Shown: positions 1-12,000 of the stretch, piece after piece | How the letters are laid out: every line of letters begins with the position of its first letter | Position numbering within the stretch: position 1 is the stretch's first letter | DNA from: Solea solea | Lineage: Eukaryota; Chordata; Actinopteri; Pleuronectiformes; Soleidae | Assembly: GCF_958295425.1 (NCBI RefSeq) | Contig: NC_081142.1 | Coordinates: 4,234,917 to 4,298,916, forward strand | Length of the DNA stretch: 64,000 bases | Direction of reading: 5' to 3' | Notes under the pieces: generated by a model | Database searches by the model: none | Told to the model about the DNA's origin: nothing | Seen by the model: only the letters and a program-made list of their open reading frames with translations | Position numbers and translations under genes: made by a program

Positions 1-1531
1 TATTTTATAATATAATATTAAATATAATACATTACAATTTAAGATACAAATTGTGTCATCCATATTTTATATTATATTAATATATTTGATAGAAAATCAG
101 ACCGTGTATGTAATATAATGTATAATGTTTGTATAGAGCGTGATGAAAAATGCCAATAAATGAGTTATGAAAACCAAATGTGCTATTTTTTATGTTCAAT
201 ACAATAACTACAAGGTTATTTTGCTGCCATTTGAATGAATGAATGAATGAATAAATGAATGAATGGTGTGATTTAACTGTTTCTTACATCATCTCAGTGA
301 CTGTAAATCGATGTCATATCCACTGCCACCATCATTTTTTTCATTATAATATGTATGTATAAAAGTATAAGAAAAACACACTATAATAAAAAATTATAAT
401 TAGTGATTTATTGGTGGTTTCTACATTTGTTTTTTCTTCCACAAGTAATTTTAGATTCTTAAAAAAAATTTATAATTATATTTGCACCATTTTTGAAGCA
501 ACACAAATCTTAAGCCGAATGATTTTGTAAAAAGTGAAGAGAGTGTGTGAATGAGCAGAGGGCAGAGGTCAAGTTCAGGCCATGAGGTGATCAGAGCCTA
601 ACTAACCTCGATAATAGCTCAGCAAATACACGGAAGGACAAATGCTGCCATCTACTGCAAACAAGCAGTACAGGACGTGTTGTGCCCATGTGGGTCAGAA
701 GTTTTCATCACATTGACAGTGAATGTGTGTGGATTTGATTTGACAAATTCACTCTTATTATTTAAGACCTCTTGCTCCAGTTTTTAACTAAATCACTAAA
801 TGTTTTGTGATGGTTAATATGGGATAGTCCTGTTACCTGTGACTTTTTAACACTGTACAAATGTGGTTGTTTATTTAAAAAAGAAAAAATCTGTTTTACC
901 TATGATAAAAAAAGCAAAAAAAACAACAAAACATTAACATGAATTTTCAGAAAACTACACATTTATATTTTTAATTGAAGGCCAGCATACAGTACCTTTG
1001 CTGATCTCATAGCTCCCTCATGTGGACAAAACGAGTCATTGTTCAGTGTTGTGGATGGAAACTTTATTAGCACAACCGCAAACATATCATGTTTGGAAAT
1101 ACTGCACATTTGAAGAGTATATACATGGTAAATAAAGCATGATGATTCCTTACTTAATACTGCCATTAGTTAAATATTAACTGTACCGAGTTAAGTGCTT
1201 TGGCATGTTTATATATTTTTATTTCAACTGTGCCTAACACTAAAGCAAAAGTTATGATTGGATATGCACTGCAGTGTAGGGACAGCATAAAACGTACATT
1301 ATTCATAACTCTTAATATATGCACATAAACCGACATCTGTTATTTATTTGCCATATTTGATTATCCTCCACTTTTTGGATGTTAATACTCTCTCTCGTCG
1401 AACAGTGCAGTCCTGTTGACATGATCATTAGCCTCTTACAATCATTTGTTCCATCAAATACACACAGGCACCAATTCACATAATCCCAGTTTTGTTACCA
1501 GGTGCAAATCATTTATCTGACAACATCCGAT

Positions 1532-1569
<38 letters not shown>

Positions 1570-1670
1570 AAAAGAAAATATGATAGAAAGTCATGTTTAC
1601 AACCATACTGCCGTTTAAAAACCTGTTCTCTCAGCTGATTCAGGATTAAGATGAAAGAACATTGCAGGTC
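1..1670. other. AT-rich intergenic sequence downstream of slc25a42
   Basis: No gene is recognisable on either strand. The first 500 bases are very AT-rich. A GAAT tetranucleotide run lies at 233-266 and a 29-base A-run at 1538-1566. Several AATAAA-type hexamers occur on both strands, so alternative slc25a42 polyadenylation further downstream than 1690 is possible but cannot be shown. Confidence 0.6.
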
Positions 1671-1689
1671 CAATAAAGTGCAAGCCTAA

Positions 1690-1695
1690 TTTATT
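1690..1695 (-). promoter_or_regulatory. slc25a42: Candidate poly(A) signal of slc25a42
   Basis: The minus strand reads AATAAA here, about 330 bases beyond the stop codon at 2024. It is the nearest canonical hexamer after the stop, giving a 3'UTR of roughly 350 bases. Other AATAAA sites further along the minus strand (for example near 1339) could give longer transcripts. Confidence 0.5.
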
Positions 1696-2023
1696 AAACC
1701 AACACAAACCTCTTCATCATTTTCCATCAACTGTTTCACTTCATCCACCATGAAGACGCCCATGATTTCAAAGCAAAACTGGGATGAGCAGATACTCAAA
1801 GACACATTTTTGCTACAAACGCTTGTGTTTGCGTGTCTAGAAATATACGCCGACTCCACGCTCATCCCGCCCGGCGACATCGTGTCTAAAGCGAACAGGA
1901 GTGTTCTGCAGGGTGTCCCTGCTCCAAGTGCAGACACCGTTGCCATGTGACAGACTTCAGCACCTCTGTCTCGTCAAGTCTCATCTGTGCCGTTACTTTC
2001 CTCCCTCTGTTGCTCCGTCCAAA

Positions 2024-5000
2024 CTAACTCTGGGTGAAGTAGCCCAGCTGATGCAGCTTGAACAGAAGGTTGTTCGCGATGTCAAATGTGGTGAAGCTAA
2101 TCCCCACTGCGACGGGCCCCTTCACCCAGTTCATGCTGAGGCCTTTGTATAGTCCTTTGATCACTCCTTCTTGTGTTGCAATCGCACGCATGGTTCCCAG
2201 AATTGTGCTGTAAGAGGAGCCAGTTACACCAGCAGTCTGCATCCGTCTCCGCACAATGTCCAGCGGGTATGCGGCCGACTGACCAATGAGGCCTGCGCAG
2301 GCACCAAAGGCCAGACGCTCATGAGGGTAAGGCTGAGATCGCTTCGTTTTTTCTACAGTGAGCGTAAAGAAACAAAACAAATCAGTCAGGTATAATAAAA
2401 AAACAAACACTTATATACTTAAATATAATTTAAACAAACATTAGAGGAAATTTAGAATTTACTTACCTGTGTGCAGCTTCTTTAGGGTCTCATATGTGAA
2501 GAATGTGATTCCTGCGTATGGGATGACACCCAGAATGGTGGGAGTGAAACCTCTGTAAAGTGTCTTCACACCTTCCTCTTGGGAGATGCGCATGAAAACG
2601 TGCATGATGTTGCTGTACCTGTTGCATCAGGTCAAACAAAGGCATGCGTTAAACAACATGCGATACCATTTTTTGACATTTGTTTAACGTTTAACAAGTA
2701 AATTGTGGAAAATATATCAGGTACATTTTTTACCACAAAACAAACGCACTGCAGGTATTTATTTATGGCCGAAAGTTTCACTTTAACACTTGGGGCAAAG
2801 CAAAGTCCGACATTGGGTTTGAGACCGCTGAGCTCGTGTCAGTGTTGGAATATTTGTATTACGTGTTCTGATTGGCTGCTGCAGGGAAAATGTGACCCAC
2901 AATTGACCCACAATGCAGTTTGGTAACACTTGATGCTCATACATTTCGGTTGATGCCTCTACTACATCCACGTACATTACAGCTACAGCTAAATGTGGGC
3001 TAATCACAACAAGCTTTAAGTAACGACATCAAGTACAACACAAACAATACAGAGTACAGACTCTTGTGTTATCTGACAATATGTGGGGGGGGGGGGGGTT
3101 GAAACAACATGTAATGTGAGACGTTCTGCAGTGAACAGCACAACAATGGCACTCATGAGATTTCTGGTGATGTAACATTAGAGGGGAGCTTACATTTCTC
3201 TGGCAGTGACGGCCATCCTGGCTCGCACCATGTCCAGCGGGTAAGTAAGCATAGCAGCAGATGTGCCGGCCAGAGAGCCGGCCAGGAAACGTGGGAAAGG
3301 AGGCAGCGCTCTGTCAATAAACAACACATTTTATTTGTTTTTGCCGGGTTTTCTAATAAATGAGCTAATGTAATCATGTAATCATATGCCATATTTGTAG
3401 ATTTAGAATTAGATTGGTTTACCATTAAGTCACAGGCAGAATATTCTTTTGTAGTTATTATATTTGTTGATGTAGATAAATGTACTTTTTCCTGTTCAGT
3501 CAAAGCCACATGTTGATTTGTTCCAGGTCTGGTGAGAACTCTGTGCCTTCTAGGGCTGAAACAATTACCCGATTACTAAATTAGTTATAAATGAGTTTAT
3601 TCATTTATAACTAATTTAGTAATTTGACAATTGATTCATCGGATTGAGTGTTTTTAAGGAGTTAAAAGTATTAAACGTTTCCTGATTTTTCTGCTTCTTA
3701 AATGTGGCTATTTATATGTTCCATATAACAAAGAAATCATTCAAACAGAAGAGTATTTGGTGTTTGGACAAAACAAGACATTTGAGAACATCATCCTCTC
3801 TAGGTTTGAGAAACACTGATCAGCATTTTCTCACATTTTATTCCTGTTGCATGTGTGACCCTTACTGTATAACCCTTGTGCATCCAATGACTATTTGTAA
3901 AGTATTTGTAAAAAAGAAAAAAGAAAAAAAAAATAAGAAAAGAGAAAGAAAAAAAGAAGTCACATTCCAACAACTGGCAAAAATAGAATAGAATTCCCTT
4001 TAATTAAGTTGTGGCTTTTTTTTTGATGGGGGAGGACTATGCTATGTTGTTATGTTTATATGTAAATATAGATAAAATTGACAATAAAATAGTCCATTTG
4101 AGGTGCAGTTTCACAATGCACCTCAAATAGAAGTGGGGGAATCCATTATTGTAACTTATCATGCAGGAAAAATGTGTGTTGTTGTACCAAAACTCATGGC
4201 AGTGAGTTAGTTTTGGCAACCAACCCACCTATATACTGTATAATTACTCGATTTAAGTCATTAATACTTAAAAATAAAAATGTTTTACTCACTTTCCTTG
4301 GTAGCCATAGTAACCCCCAAGCAGTGTTTTATACTGTTCATGAGACGAGAACTGAATGGCAGCATAGGGCATGACCCTAACCATGGTGGCGGAGTTTCCC
4401 CTCCACAGACTGAGTAGCCCATCCTTCATGAATGTACAGTAAAGGACCCTGAAAGCCTCCTGGGTACAGAATACACAGATATAATACTTTAGTCATTTTC
4501 TTACAATGTAAAATGCTCAGGAATGACTGTATAAATGCACAAGGACATGTTGAGTTTGTATATGAAATAATGGCTTAGTTCAACTAACTACATCCTTGTG
4601 TGTCATTAATCAGTCAACATATTTAACATGGTATTGTTATCAATTAATTAGGATGGGGAAACTCAGCTTACCTTAGCAGAGAATCTTTTGGAGGACACTG
4701 AAACAACAAAAGAGACTTAATGAATCTCAGGGTTAAAAAAAACAAAACTAAACACATGTTGGCTAAACATCTACTAAGAGGATTAGCAATTAGTTAAGAG
4801 CTGTTCTAACACTAAGTGAAAACATGAAAACAGTGCTTCAATTTTCTGCAGAGAGTAGAACACAACACAACATACAGTATCCCTTACATATAATCATCTT
4901 AAATGTATGCTCTGTATTTGGAACGTTTTACACAGTGTCCGTCTTACCTTGGAAAATAATCTTGGTACGATCCAGTGGTGCAATGACGGTTTTGGCCACA

Positions 5001-7267
5001 GCTCCAGCAAACGCACCACACAGCAGTGCGTCCAGAGCAGTAAATCTGGGCCTCAAGTCCTGTTTGGACACACAGACGGGTTTTAAGTGGGTTACTTGGG
5101 AGACATTTTGGACCATGACAAGATCTCTTCAAGTGTGGACAAAGAAACAAAGTTTAATCTCTGGCCCCTGCGTATTTTTGTGCACATACTGTACGATGTT
5201 CTGGAGCAAAGACACCAGCAAACGTCCACATAAAAGCTCCTTTGTCACTCGGCGACAGCAACAGAGCGCAGAGGTTTTTCACGTGGGCTAAAGCCAGACT
5301 GACCCAACTGTTGTTCAGTGATAAGGAACGGACGCATACGTGTGTGCAAACTCGTTCAGCGAGAATGGACAGTTGAACCCAATAAACAATCCCATTCACT
5401 GATAAGATAAAGCATTTGACCCAAGCACGTGCCTCAACTTCCACCAGGGAAGACACAGTTTAGAATGCCATTCATTTTAGTTCAGCAGCTATAACAACCT
5501 TTAAAATTACATGACAGTTACAGCTAGAGCCAATCGATATATATATATACATATACAGTATATATATATATATATATATCAATAAATACAATTTTTAAAA
5601 AGTGTAAAAGTAAGTAAAAAGTAAAAGAAGTGTGTTAAAATTTTATATATATATATATATGTATATACACACATACTTTTTTACTTTTTACTTACTTACT
5701 TTTACACTTTTTTTAAATTGTATTTATTGATTAGATTTAATTATTAATTTAAGTGTTTTTATTTTCTTTGTCTTGTCTTACGGTGCTTATAAAATTAGCT
5801 ATGATGCCTCCTTTATTTTCTGTAAAGCACCACGGACTGGTTTGCTGTTGAAATGTGCTATGCAAACACATTTGCCTCGCCTTGCATTGCTTTGTAAACT
5901 AAGGCCAGCTTTAGATTAGGAGGCACTTCCCTGCTATTTACAGCTATGAAGTGGGAGAGGCATGTCCTTGCACAGTACCAGGAAGGCTTTACTGCAGAAC
6001 ACCACAACAACAACAACAACCACTGAGTCCCACTGTGTGCTGTTTGATTATTGTATATATAAAAAATACACATACACACAGATCAGCCATTACATGAAAA
6101 CCAGTTCTCAGTGATCAGTGTTGGCACTGTATATGGATCTTTGCATTCCCTTTACGTTTGTCAGTCGCTTTGCTTAAGCTACAACCTGTGCACTACACAT
6201 TGTGACACATGTGCACATTTTGTATACATATAAGTACATACAGTACACTTGCCACTCCACTTTATTATTAAGTGCACCTGTTAAACTGCTTAATAATACA
6301 AATCAAATCAACTCATCACATGGCAGAATACGTGAAATAAAGGTGTTTGTGTAGATTCACATTCATCCAGGTTTTAGTTATCCAAAAACACTGAATCTGT
6401 AGAAACTGGGCATGAGGAAGAAAGGTGATTTAAGTGACCATGAGGACTTCAGAAAGTGCTGATCTTTGGGTGTTTTCATATAAAAGCATCACTAGGATTT
6501 ATAGAGAACGGGCCGAAAAAGAGACAATGTTCTCTGGCCGAAAAAGCCAGGTTGATGCCAGAGGTCAGAAGAAGAATGACCAGACTGGTTAGAGATGAAA
6601 AACGGGAAAGCAGTAACTCAAAGAGCCATTTGCTACAAAGAAAGAATGCAGAAAACCACCTGAAAGCACAAAATGTTGAACGTCAAAGCAGAAGATCACA
6701 CTGGGAGCCACTAATATTTATCACTTTATTAGGAGTCCTGTGTACCTAAGAAAGTGGCCCATAAGTAGATACACAGCCACTTTATTGGGTACACCTGTGA
6801 AACCGCTTAATAATGCAAAACTAGTCAACCTATTTGCATGACAGCATATGGGAAGAAAGGTGTTTGTGTAGATTCTCATTCATCCAGGTTATAGTTACCC
6901 AAAAAAGGAACCCATGAGGAAGAAATGTGATTTAAGTGACCTTGAATGTAGCATGATTGAATATAGAGAACAGGCAGAAAAAGAGACAATGTTCTCTGGC
7001 TGAAAAACAATGGCCAATTAATTAATTAATTAAATCTTCTAAACACACTGCAGCTCACACATTACAGACATGCCCATTTGGCCTCTGTTTCCCGAAGTGT
7101 TCTAACGTGTCCAAACAGGTGTAAAGAGTTGCAGACTGTTTTGAACATGTCAATGAGTCATGAGGAAACGCATCACTCACCTTTGCTTGGCTGTTAGGTG
7201 GCAGAGCCAGCACCGTGGCCTGCGCCACGGGCAGATGGCTCTGGTGGTCATGTACACGATGGGCCAT
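2024..7267 (-). CDS. slc25a42: Mitochondrial CoA/adenine-nucleotide carrier SLC25A42
   Basis: Coding exons on the minus strand, in transcript order: 7267-7181, 5059-4948, 4697-4672, 4459-4293, 3310-3194, 2618-2467, 2352-2024. They sum to 990 bases (329 aa plus stop), close to the human protein's 318 aa. All introns are GT-AG and the frame holds throughout. The three mitochondrial-carrier signatures are visible: PLDRTK at residues 57-62, PLDMVR at 155-160 and PLDIVR at 250-255, with WRG, YRG and YKG motifs following. By family knowledge this inner-membrane protein exchanges coenzyme A and 3',5'-ADP for matrix adenine nucleotides. The start at 7267 is the first ATG after an in-frame TGA; its N-terminal 29 residues match the human protein poorly, which is usual for this segment. 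One exon is only 26 bases. The gene is divergent from mau2. I am very sure of identity and slightly less sure of the first coding exon. Confidence 0.95.
3545..3850. repeat. Dispersed teleost repeat, copy 1, with perfect palindrome
   Basis: The segment begins with a GGGCTGAAAC-type end and contains an ACAAAACAAGACATTTGAGAA core, followed by an AAACACTGATCA stretch. The same core recurs at 26060-26405 and, more partially, at 26410-26650. It is non-coding and lies in a slc25a42 intron. I recognise it as a common fish interspersed repeat but cannot name the family safely. Confidence 0.6.
5537..5730. repeat. TA-repeat-flanked long imperfect inverted repeat
   Basis: A TA dinucleotide run (5537-5579) leads into a left arm at 5581-5626, starting AATAAATACAATTTTTAAAA. 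After a second TA run (5645-5660) and a short CA stretch, the reverse complement of the left arm appears at about 5679-5728, ending TTGTATTTATT. The arms are nearly identical over about 45 bases with small insertions. It lies in the slc25a42 intron between the start-codon exon and the first carrier-repeat exon. Confidence 0.7.
6257..6757 (+). mobile_element. Tc1-like transposon remnant, copy 1
   Basis: The segment opens with CCACTTTATT and closes with the complementary AAAGTGG, the ends expected of the abundant teleost Tc1-like elements with a CACTTTATTAGGTACACCTG terminus. Inside, the plus strand retains degraded transposase N-terminal coding sequence, for example [14 protein letters not shown] near 6570-6610, a region corresponding to the DNA-binding domain of Tc1 transposases. 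Stops and a large internal deletion make it non-functional. It sits in a slc25a42 intron, immediately next to copy 2. Confidence 0.8.
6777..7013 (+). mobile_element. Tc1-like transposon remnant, copy 2 (internally deleted)
   Basis: It begins CCACTTTATTGGGTACACCTG and repeats landmarks of copy 1: a GGTGTTTGTGTAGATTC block, a GTGATTTAAGTGACC block and an AAAAAGAGACAATGTTCTCTGGC block. It lacks much of the transposase region and the clear right terminus. No usable reading frame remains. Confidence 0.75.
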
Positions 7268-7332
7268 GTGTGTGCACGTCACGGGTGTCCAAAGATGTCC
7301 ACACACTCAGCAATCGCTCCTTCGGGGAGACA
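7181..7332 (-). other. slc25a42: slc25a42 exon carrying the start codon
   Basis: On the minus strand a plausible acceptor (ending TCTGCAG at 7334-7333) precedes this stretch and a GTGAGT donor follows 7181. The first ATG at 7267 leaves about 65 bases of 5'UTR in the exon, and an in-frame TGA lies upstream. The exon ends in phase 0, matching the next exon, which begins GAC at 5059. Confidence 0.6.
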
Positions 7333-7731
7333 CTGCAGATGACAGTGAATGACAGAGAGGACAAATGTAACAACGCACGTTACTCGAGAGAATAACAGTC
7401 CGCCATGTCGCACTCGCCCTCATCTGTATCATAACACGAGTGCGTGATTACGCGCACGTCCATATTCAAGTACGCAAACAACCAGGCTTGAAAACAAGGA
7501 CACTGCATCGCCACGGATGAATGCGTCGTTATTCCAAAATAACTAACCATCACACATTACACACGTACATTCACTAAAACGGGACAAATAAATAACTTGG
7601 TGACCACGCCTCAAATAAATAAACTGCGAATCACAGAAACACAAACAATCATTCATAACTACACAAGCCCGTGCATCGTCATTGCGCTTAAATCTGACAC
7701 ATCACAGTGTCTGACAGTTGCAATAAGTTAC

Positions 7732-8030
7732 CTTTCTTGCGTTAAAAAGGCGCAGTGTTTACAAATCTTCGCAGTGTTTCAGAGAAGTCAACAGCAGCAC
7801 CAGTCTGCTCTGCGGAGTCTTACACACATTTGTTTGCACAGTGGATGCTGGAGCTCGCTCACACCCTCTCATAACTTGCCACAGACTGCAAACGATGTGT
7901 CGTCTCTTCGCGTTGCAGACGTTTCTGAATGTGATCGTGAAAGACAGGTGAAAAGCTGCAGCACTGTGTTGTTTGTGTATTTATAGACGACGCCTCCAAT
8001 GAAAAACTGCGCACAGGCTCTGCCTCTTTC
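7732..8030 (-). other. slc25a42: Probable non-coding first exon of slc25a42
   Basis: A good donor on the minus strand (AAAG then GTAACT, boundary at 7732/7731) faces the acceptor at 7333. The sequence upstream is locally CpG-richer than its surroundings and lies just downstream of the promoter motifs at 8089-8146. The transcription start is not resolvable by eye, so the upper boundary is approximate. Confidence 0.4.
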
Positions 8031-8088
8031 TGCACACGAGTCTGTTTGGGCTTTTCGAGAAACTGGGGCATCGGATTCTCTATTTTTG

Positions 8089-8110
8089 ACTACAACCCCC
8101 AGCACTTCTG
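8089..8110 (+). promoter_or_regulatory. ZNF143/THAP11 (SBS)-like binding site
   Basis: The sequence ACTACAACCCCCAGCACTTC closely follows the known SBS consensus (ACTACAAnTCCCAGnATGC), a promoter motif of many housekeeping genes. It lies just upstream of the inferred slc25a42 start. The call is by motif match only. Confidence 0.55.
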
Positions 8111-8138
8111 CTACGTTAATTCCGTTACTCGGATGAAA

Positions 8139-8146
8139 TCTCGCGA
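8139..8146. promoter_or_regulatory. TCTCGCGA core promoter motif
   Basis: TCTCGCGA forms the core of the palindromic TCTCGCGAGA element found in TATA-less, often bidirectional, vertebrate promoters. It is 30 bases from the SBS-like site. The last two bases of the full palindrome are not conserved (TT instead of GA). Confidence 0.45.
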
Positions 8147-9086
8147 TTTTATCAAAACATTGGGTTGCCAGGTTTGTGCATTGTAGTCACCAGGATTTTT
8201 TTAAAGAGAAGTCGAAACATTATACAATTACACGAAGTACAATCTCACTTAATTCATTACCATAGGTTTGTTAGTGGCTGCTCACGAGAGCAGGATAAGT
8301 AACAAGATGGAGAGAGGAAGAGGATAGGCACTATTCTTCACCACCAGACCGATCTGTTCATAAAAGGAAACTTGATATTGTAAGTGTCAACTCATGCCAA
8401 CACTTATCCATTGATTCATCTGACTCTTTTGTCGAGAGCAGCACAAACACTATATTAACAGATTGGGAATGAGGAGACTTTTAAGTCAGAGTTTATGATA
8501 ATTACATTTTTAAAAATACTTCAGAGAAGATAGATAAAAGAGTAATACAATGTAAAGTGCTGGGTTAACTGGCTTTAAAATGGAAACAGTGCACAACATA
8601 AAATAAATTGATTAAATAAACTACAGAAAGCACCCGGAGAGCAAAAAACTCCACTAACCTCCACAGTGTCAGTTCACGCCTCTACTCTCACACATTACTT
8701 TTAGTGACCATCATTGCTAAAAGATTGAAGTAAACAGCAGTGTTTAACCAAGGTGTGACTGGTGAAATGTACACGTTCCTTACTCAATATAATATTGTGT
8801 GCATGGAAGTTTGACATATTGTGCACTTGCACAAAACACTGTCCACTTGGCTCCACTGTGTAAAATGTAGCTCTGTGTTAAAAAAAAAAAGTTGTATGTC
8901 TGTCACGGTATTTTCTGAAATGATTTCATATGCATCTTCATTATCAATGAATAAAAATAAAACAAAGCTTACTTTGGCACTGGACGTTTTTGTCTGGGAG
9001 AGAGGGAGGAGGCGGGTTCTCCCTGGCCTGACCTGGCAACCCGCAAATCTGGCTATACCGCTGAAAACTTGTTGTCGTCGGGTAAA

Positions 9087-12000
9087 ATGGCGTCCAACGT
9101 AGAGGCCCCGGAGCGCTGGTACCTCGCCCTACTCGGCTTTGCGGAGCATTTCCGAACATCTAGTCCACCCAAAATCCGCCTCTGTGTGCATTGTCTACAG
9201 GCCGTGTTTCAGTTTAAGCCTCCACAGAGGATTGAGGCCCGGACGCATCTTCAGCTCGGCTCGGTTCTCTACCACCACACGAAGAACAGCGAGCTGGCCC
9301 GCAGCCACTTGGAGAAAGCGGTGAGGGACGTTTGCTCTAGGAAAGAGCGGGGATGCTGTAGAGAAGGGGACGGTGGTAGGCCGCACGCAGCAAAAAACAG
9401 AACAACGGAACCGTTTTAATATCAGTTAATTTAACAGGGTTATAATCTTCACGGAAGTTATACATTTATATTCATTTTAGCCGTTTTTTTCAGCTGTAGT
9501 CTGAGTAATCGTCCCGAGTCGACCGCTTTCGTTTTTTTCCTCCACTGTTGACCTAGCCGCTGTGTGGGATTATACTCATACATATTGTAAACACAGCTAA
9601 CTTTGCATCTTTTTTTGTGTTGCAGTGGTTTATATCGCAGCAGGTCCCACAGTTTGAAGATGTCAAATTCGAAGCTGCTAGCATTTTGTCAGAACTGTTC
9701 TGCCAACAGGTAAGTCATGAGAATGAGCATTCGTCTTCCTCCAAGAGTATACAAATTGTTAGCTTAGTATGGCTTCATTTAGCTGTCTTTTATTATGAGT
9801 GTGCACACAGAATATAAACAAGCACGAGTACAGAAATGTAGACCGTTAAAGAGAACGTGAGAGGTGAAATCACTTGTGATTGTGCACCGATGTTTCAGTC
9901 TGCTCGCACTCACTATGTACATGCATGCTTGGACGTTCATTGGCGTTTTCAAATGATCTTTCTGTGGAAATCCTCGATCTTGATGCGTTTTTCAACCGGA
10001 AACACGTCATGGAATAAGGCTTGACAAGACGATCGCTCTGTGTATCGATTGTCCCGATATACTATACGTAAATTTAGCACAACAAGTAAGGACATTTGTG
10101 TTTGGTGGATTATTACTTCGTTGCAAAAGTGCTTATTGGCAATACATATTGTGCTGTTGGACAGCCTGTTTACATCCCTTTTTGAATGGTACCACTTTTG
10201 TAAGGTAAATGCATTTGTGGTCATGAGCAGCAGAGTTGAGGCATCGGCATCTCACTCACTGGAAAAACATAAGAGGCAATCTCAATGCAGAGAGATATCA
10301 AGATGAGATTCTGCAACCAGTGGCAATTCCATGTCTCCACAGTCTGGGAGGACTGGGAGGACTCGCCCCCACAGAGAGGGTTTTATCAGAGACTACCCCC
10401 AGAATTTGGAAGTGGAGAGGATGGAATGAACTGCCTGCAGTTCTGACCTCAACCCCATTGAACACTTGTGTGGGATCAGCTTGGGCGTGCTGTTCGTGCG
10501 AGAGTGACACAACCACATTGGCTGAGCTGCGTCAAATGCTGGTTGAAAAATGGGATGCCATCCCACAGCTGTGTGACCAGTGTGAAGTGGAGGTGCCAGG
10601 CTGTTGTGGCTGTTAATGGTTCTTCCACATTGCTACTGAGACCCCTGTTTGTTAAATGACTAAATTATTCAATTGCCAATATGTCTTATTTGTTCAGACT
10701 TCAGTCAATAGCAGAATAAGCTGTTCTGCATTCACAGAGAAGATTTGTTTTTTCGTGTAGGCAACCCACATACTCAAAAACTCTGCTGCTCAACTCACAA
10801 ATGCATTTTCCTTACAAATGTGGCATCAAAAGGAAATAAACAGGCTGTTCAATGGTATACGATTTATTACCGAGAAGCATTGTTACAGCAAAGAAATAAT
10901 CAACCAAACACAATTATAATCAAGTTTGTGTGTCGACTGGTGATCATTTTTTAGGGCAGCTGATTTTTTTTTTCGTGTAGTATTTTCAAAAACATAATAT
11001 TCAAATTAAATACATGAGCGGGTTTTCAAAAAACAAGAACAAATGTTTTAGTCAACAAAACCCCCAAAGTTTTAGTTACGACATTTAACATTTTAGTTGC
11101 AACATTTATCAAATTTCTGAGTGCAAAACTATGTCATAATTGGCTGATAAATAATACTCAGCCTCTATCTACACTTAAAGAAGATCAACTGATACAATGA
11201 CAACATACTAACATATATTGTTGCAGTAAAACAGTCATGTTTTCTTTGGGGTATAATTATCCTTATAACTTAAACCAATAAAAAAAAATGTGTTTATGCT
11301 CTTGATTCCTGTCTATGTGGTTGTTTATATTCTGTCTGCTCTCATTATAAAGACAGCTAAATGACGCCATAGCTAAGCTACATACACCCATTATGTATTT
11401 GAATTTTTCAAGTGAAACAAAGTGTTTTTATGATGTTGCAAGCAGAATAAACATTATCATCTGTTATTGGCTAACAACTACTGATACTTGCAATCAATTT
11501 TCAGAACTTGGTGGACTCTGCAAAACCACTCCTGCGTAAGGCCATTCAGATTTCACAACAAACACCATACTGGCACTGCAGACTGCTGTTCCAGTTGGCG
11601 GTATGTACAAGTATCAATGCGTCCTTATAAGGAGTGATATTGATTGTGTTTGCATGGACAACATTATGATGATTTTAACCTGCTGATGACAACATTTTGA
11701 ATCAAACAATGTTAACAGCATTTAGTAAATACCTTATTCTGTACATGGTCATACTTTGAATAAGCAATAATCACATTATGACATGTGAGGTATTCTGACC
11801 ATATTATGTTGACATATATGTTTTAATCATGTCATGTTTCAGACATGAATTATAATCACACTATGTTCCGTGTCATATAAACAGGAATATGAATGGTATT
11901 TTCTAGCAGGAATCCACATGAGCAGCATGATCTGAATGTCATATTCAGAGTATGTATATCCATAGTGTGATTACTGTTATCCAAGGAATATAGTCACAGT

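Larger units (their letters stand above)
8030..9086. promoter_or_regulatory. Divergent promoter region between slc25a42 and mau2
   Basis: About 1 kb separates the inferred slc25a42 start and the mau2 start codon, with transcription leaving in both directions. Regulatory motifs cluster on the slc25a42 side (8089-8146). The middle (8200-8980) is AT-rich with no gene. The mau2 side becomes GC-rich from about 8990. Whether one shared or two separate promoters operate cannot be told from sequence. Confidence 0.6.

Noticed and set aside
4824..5291. Plus-strand frame of 155 codons opposite slc25a42 exons
   Set aside because: It is antisense to a well-supported carrier exon at 4948-5059, with no similarity of its own.
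11768..11990. Weak inverted words AATAATCACATTATG and CATAGTGTGATTACTG in a mau2 intron
   Set aside because: The match is short and interrupted; no clear element ends or target duplication.
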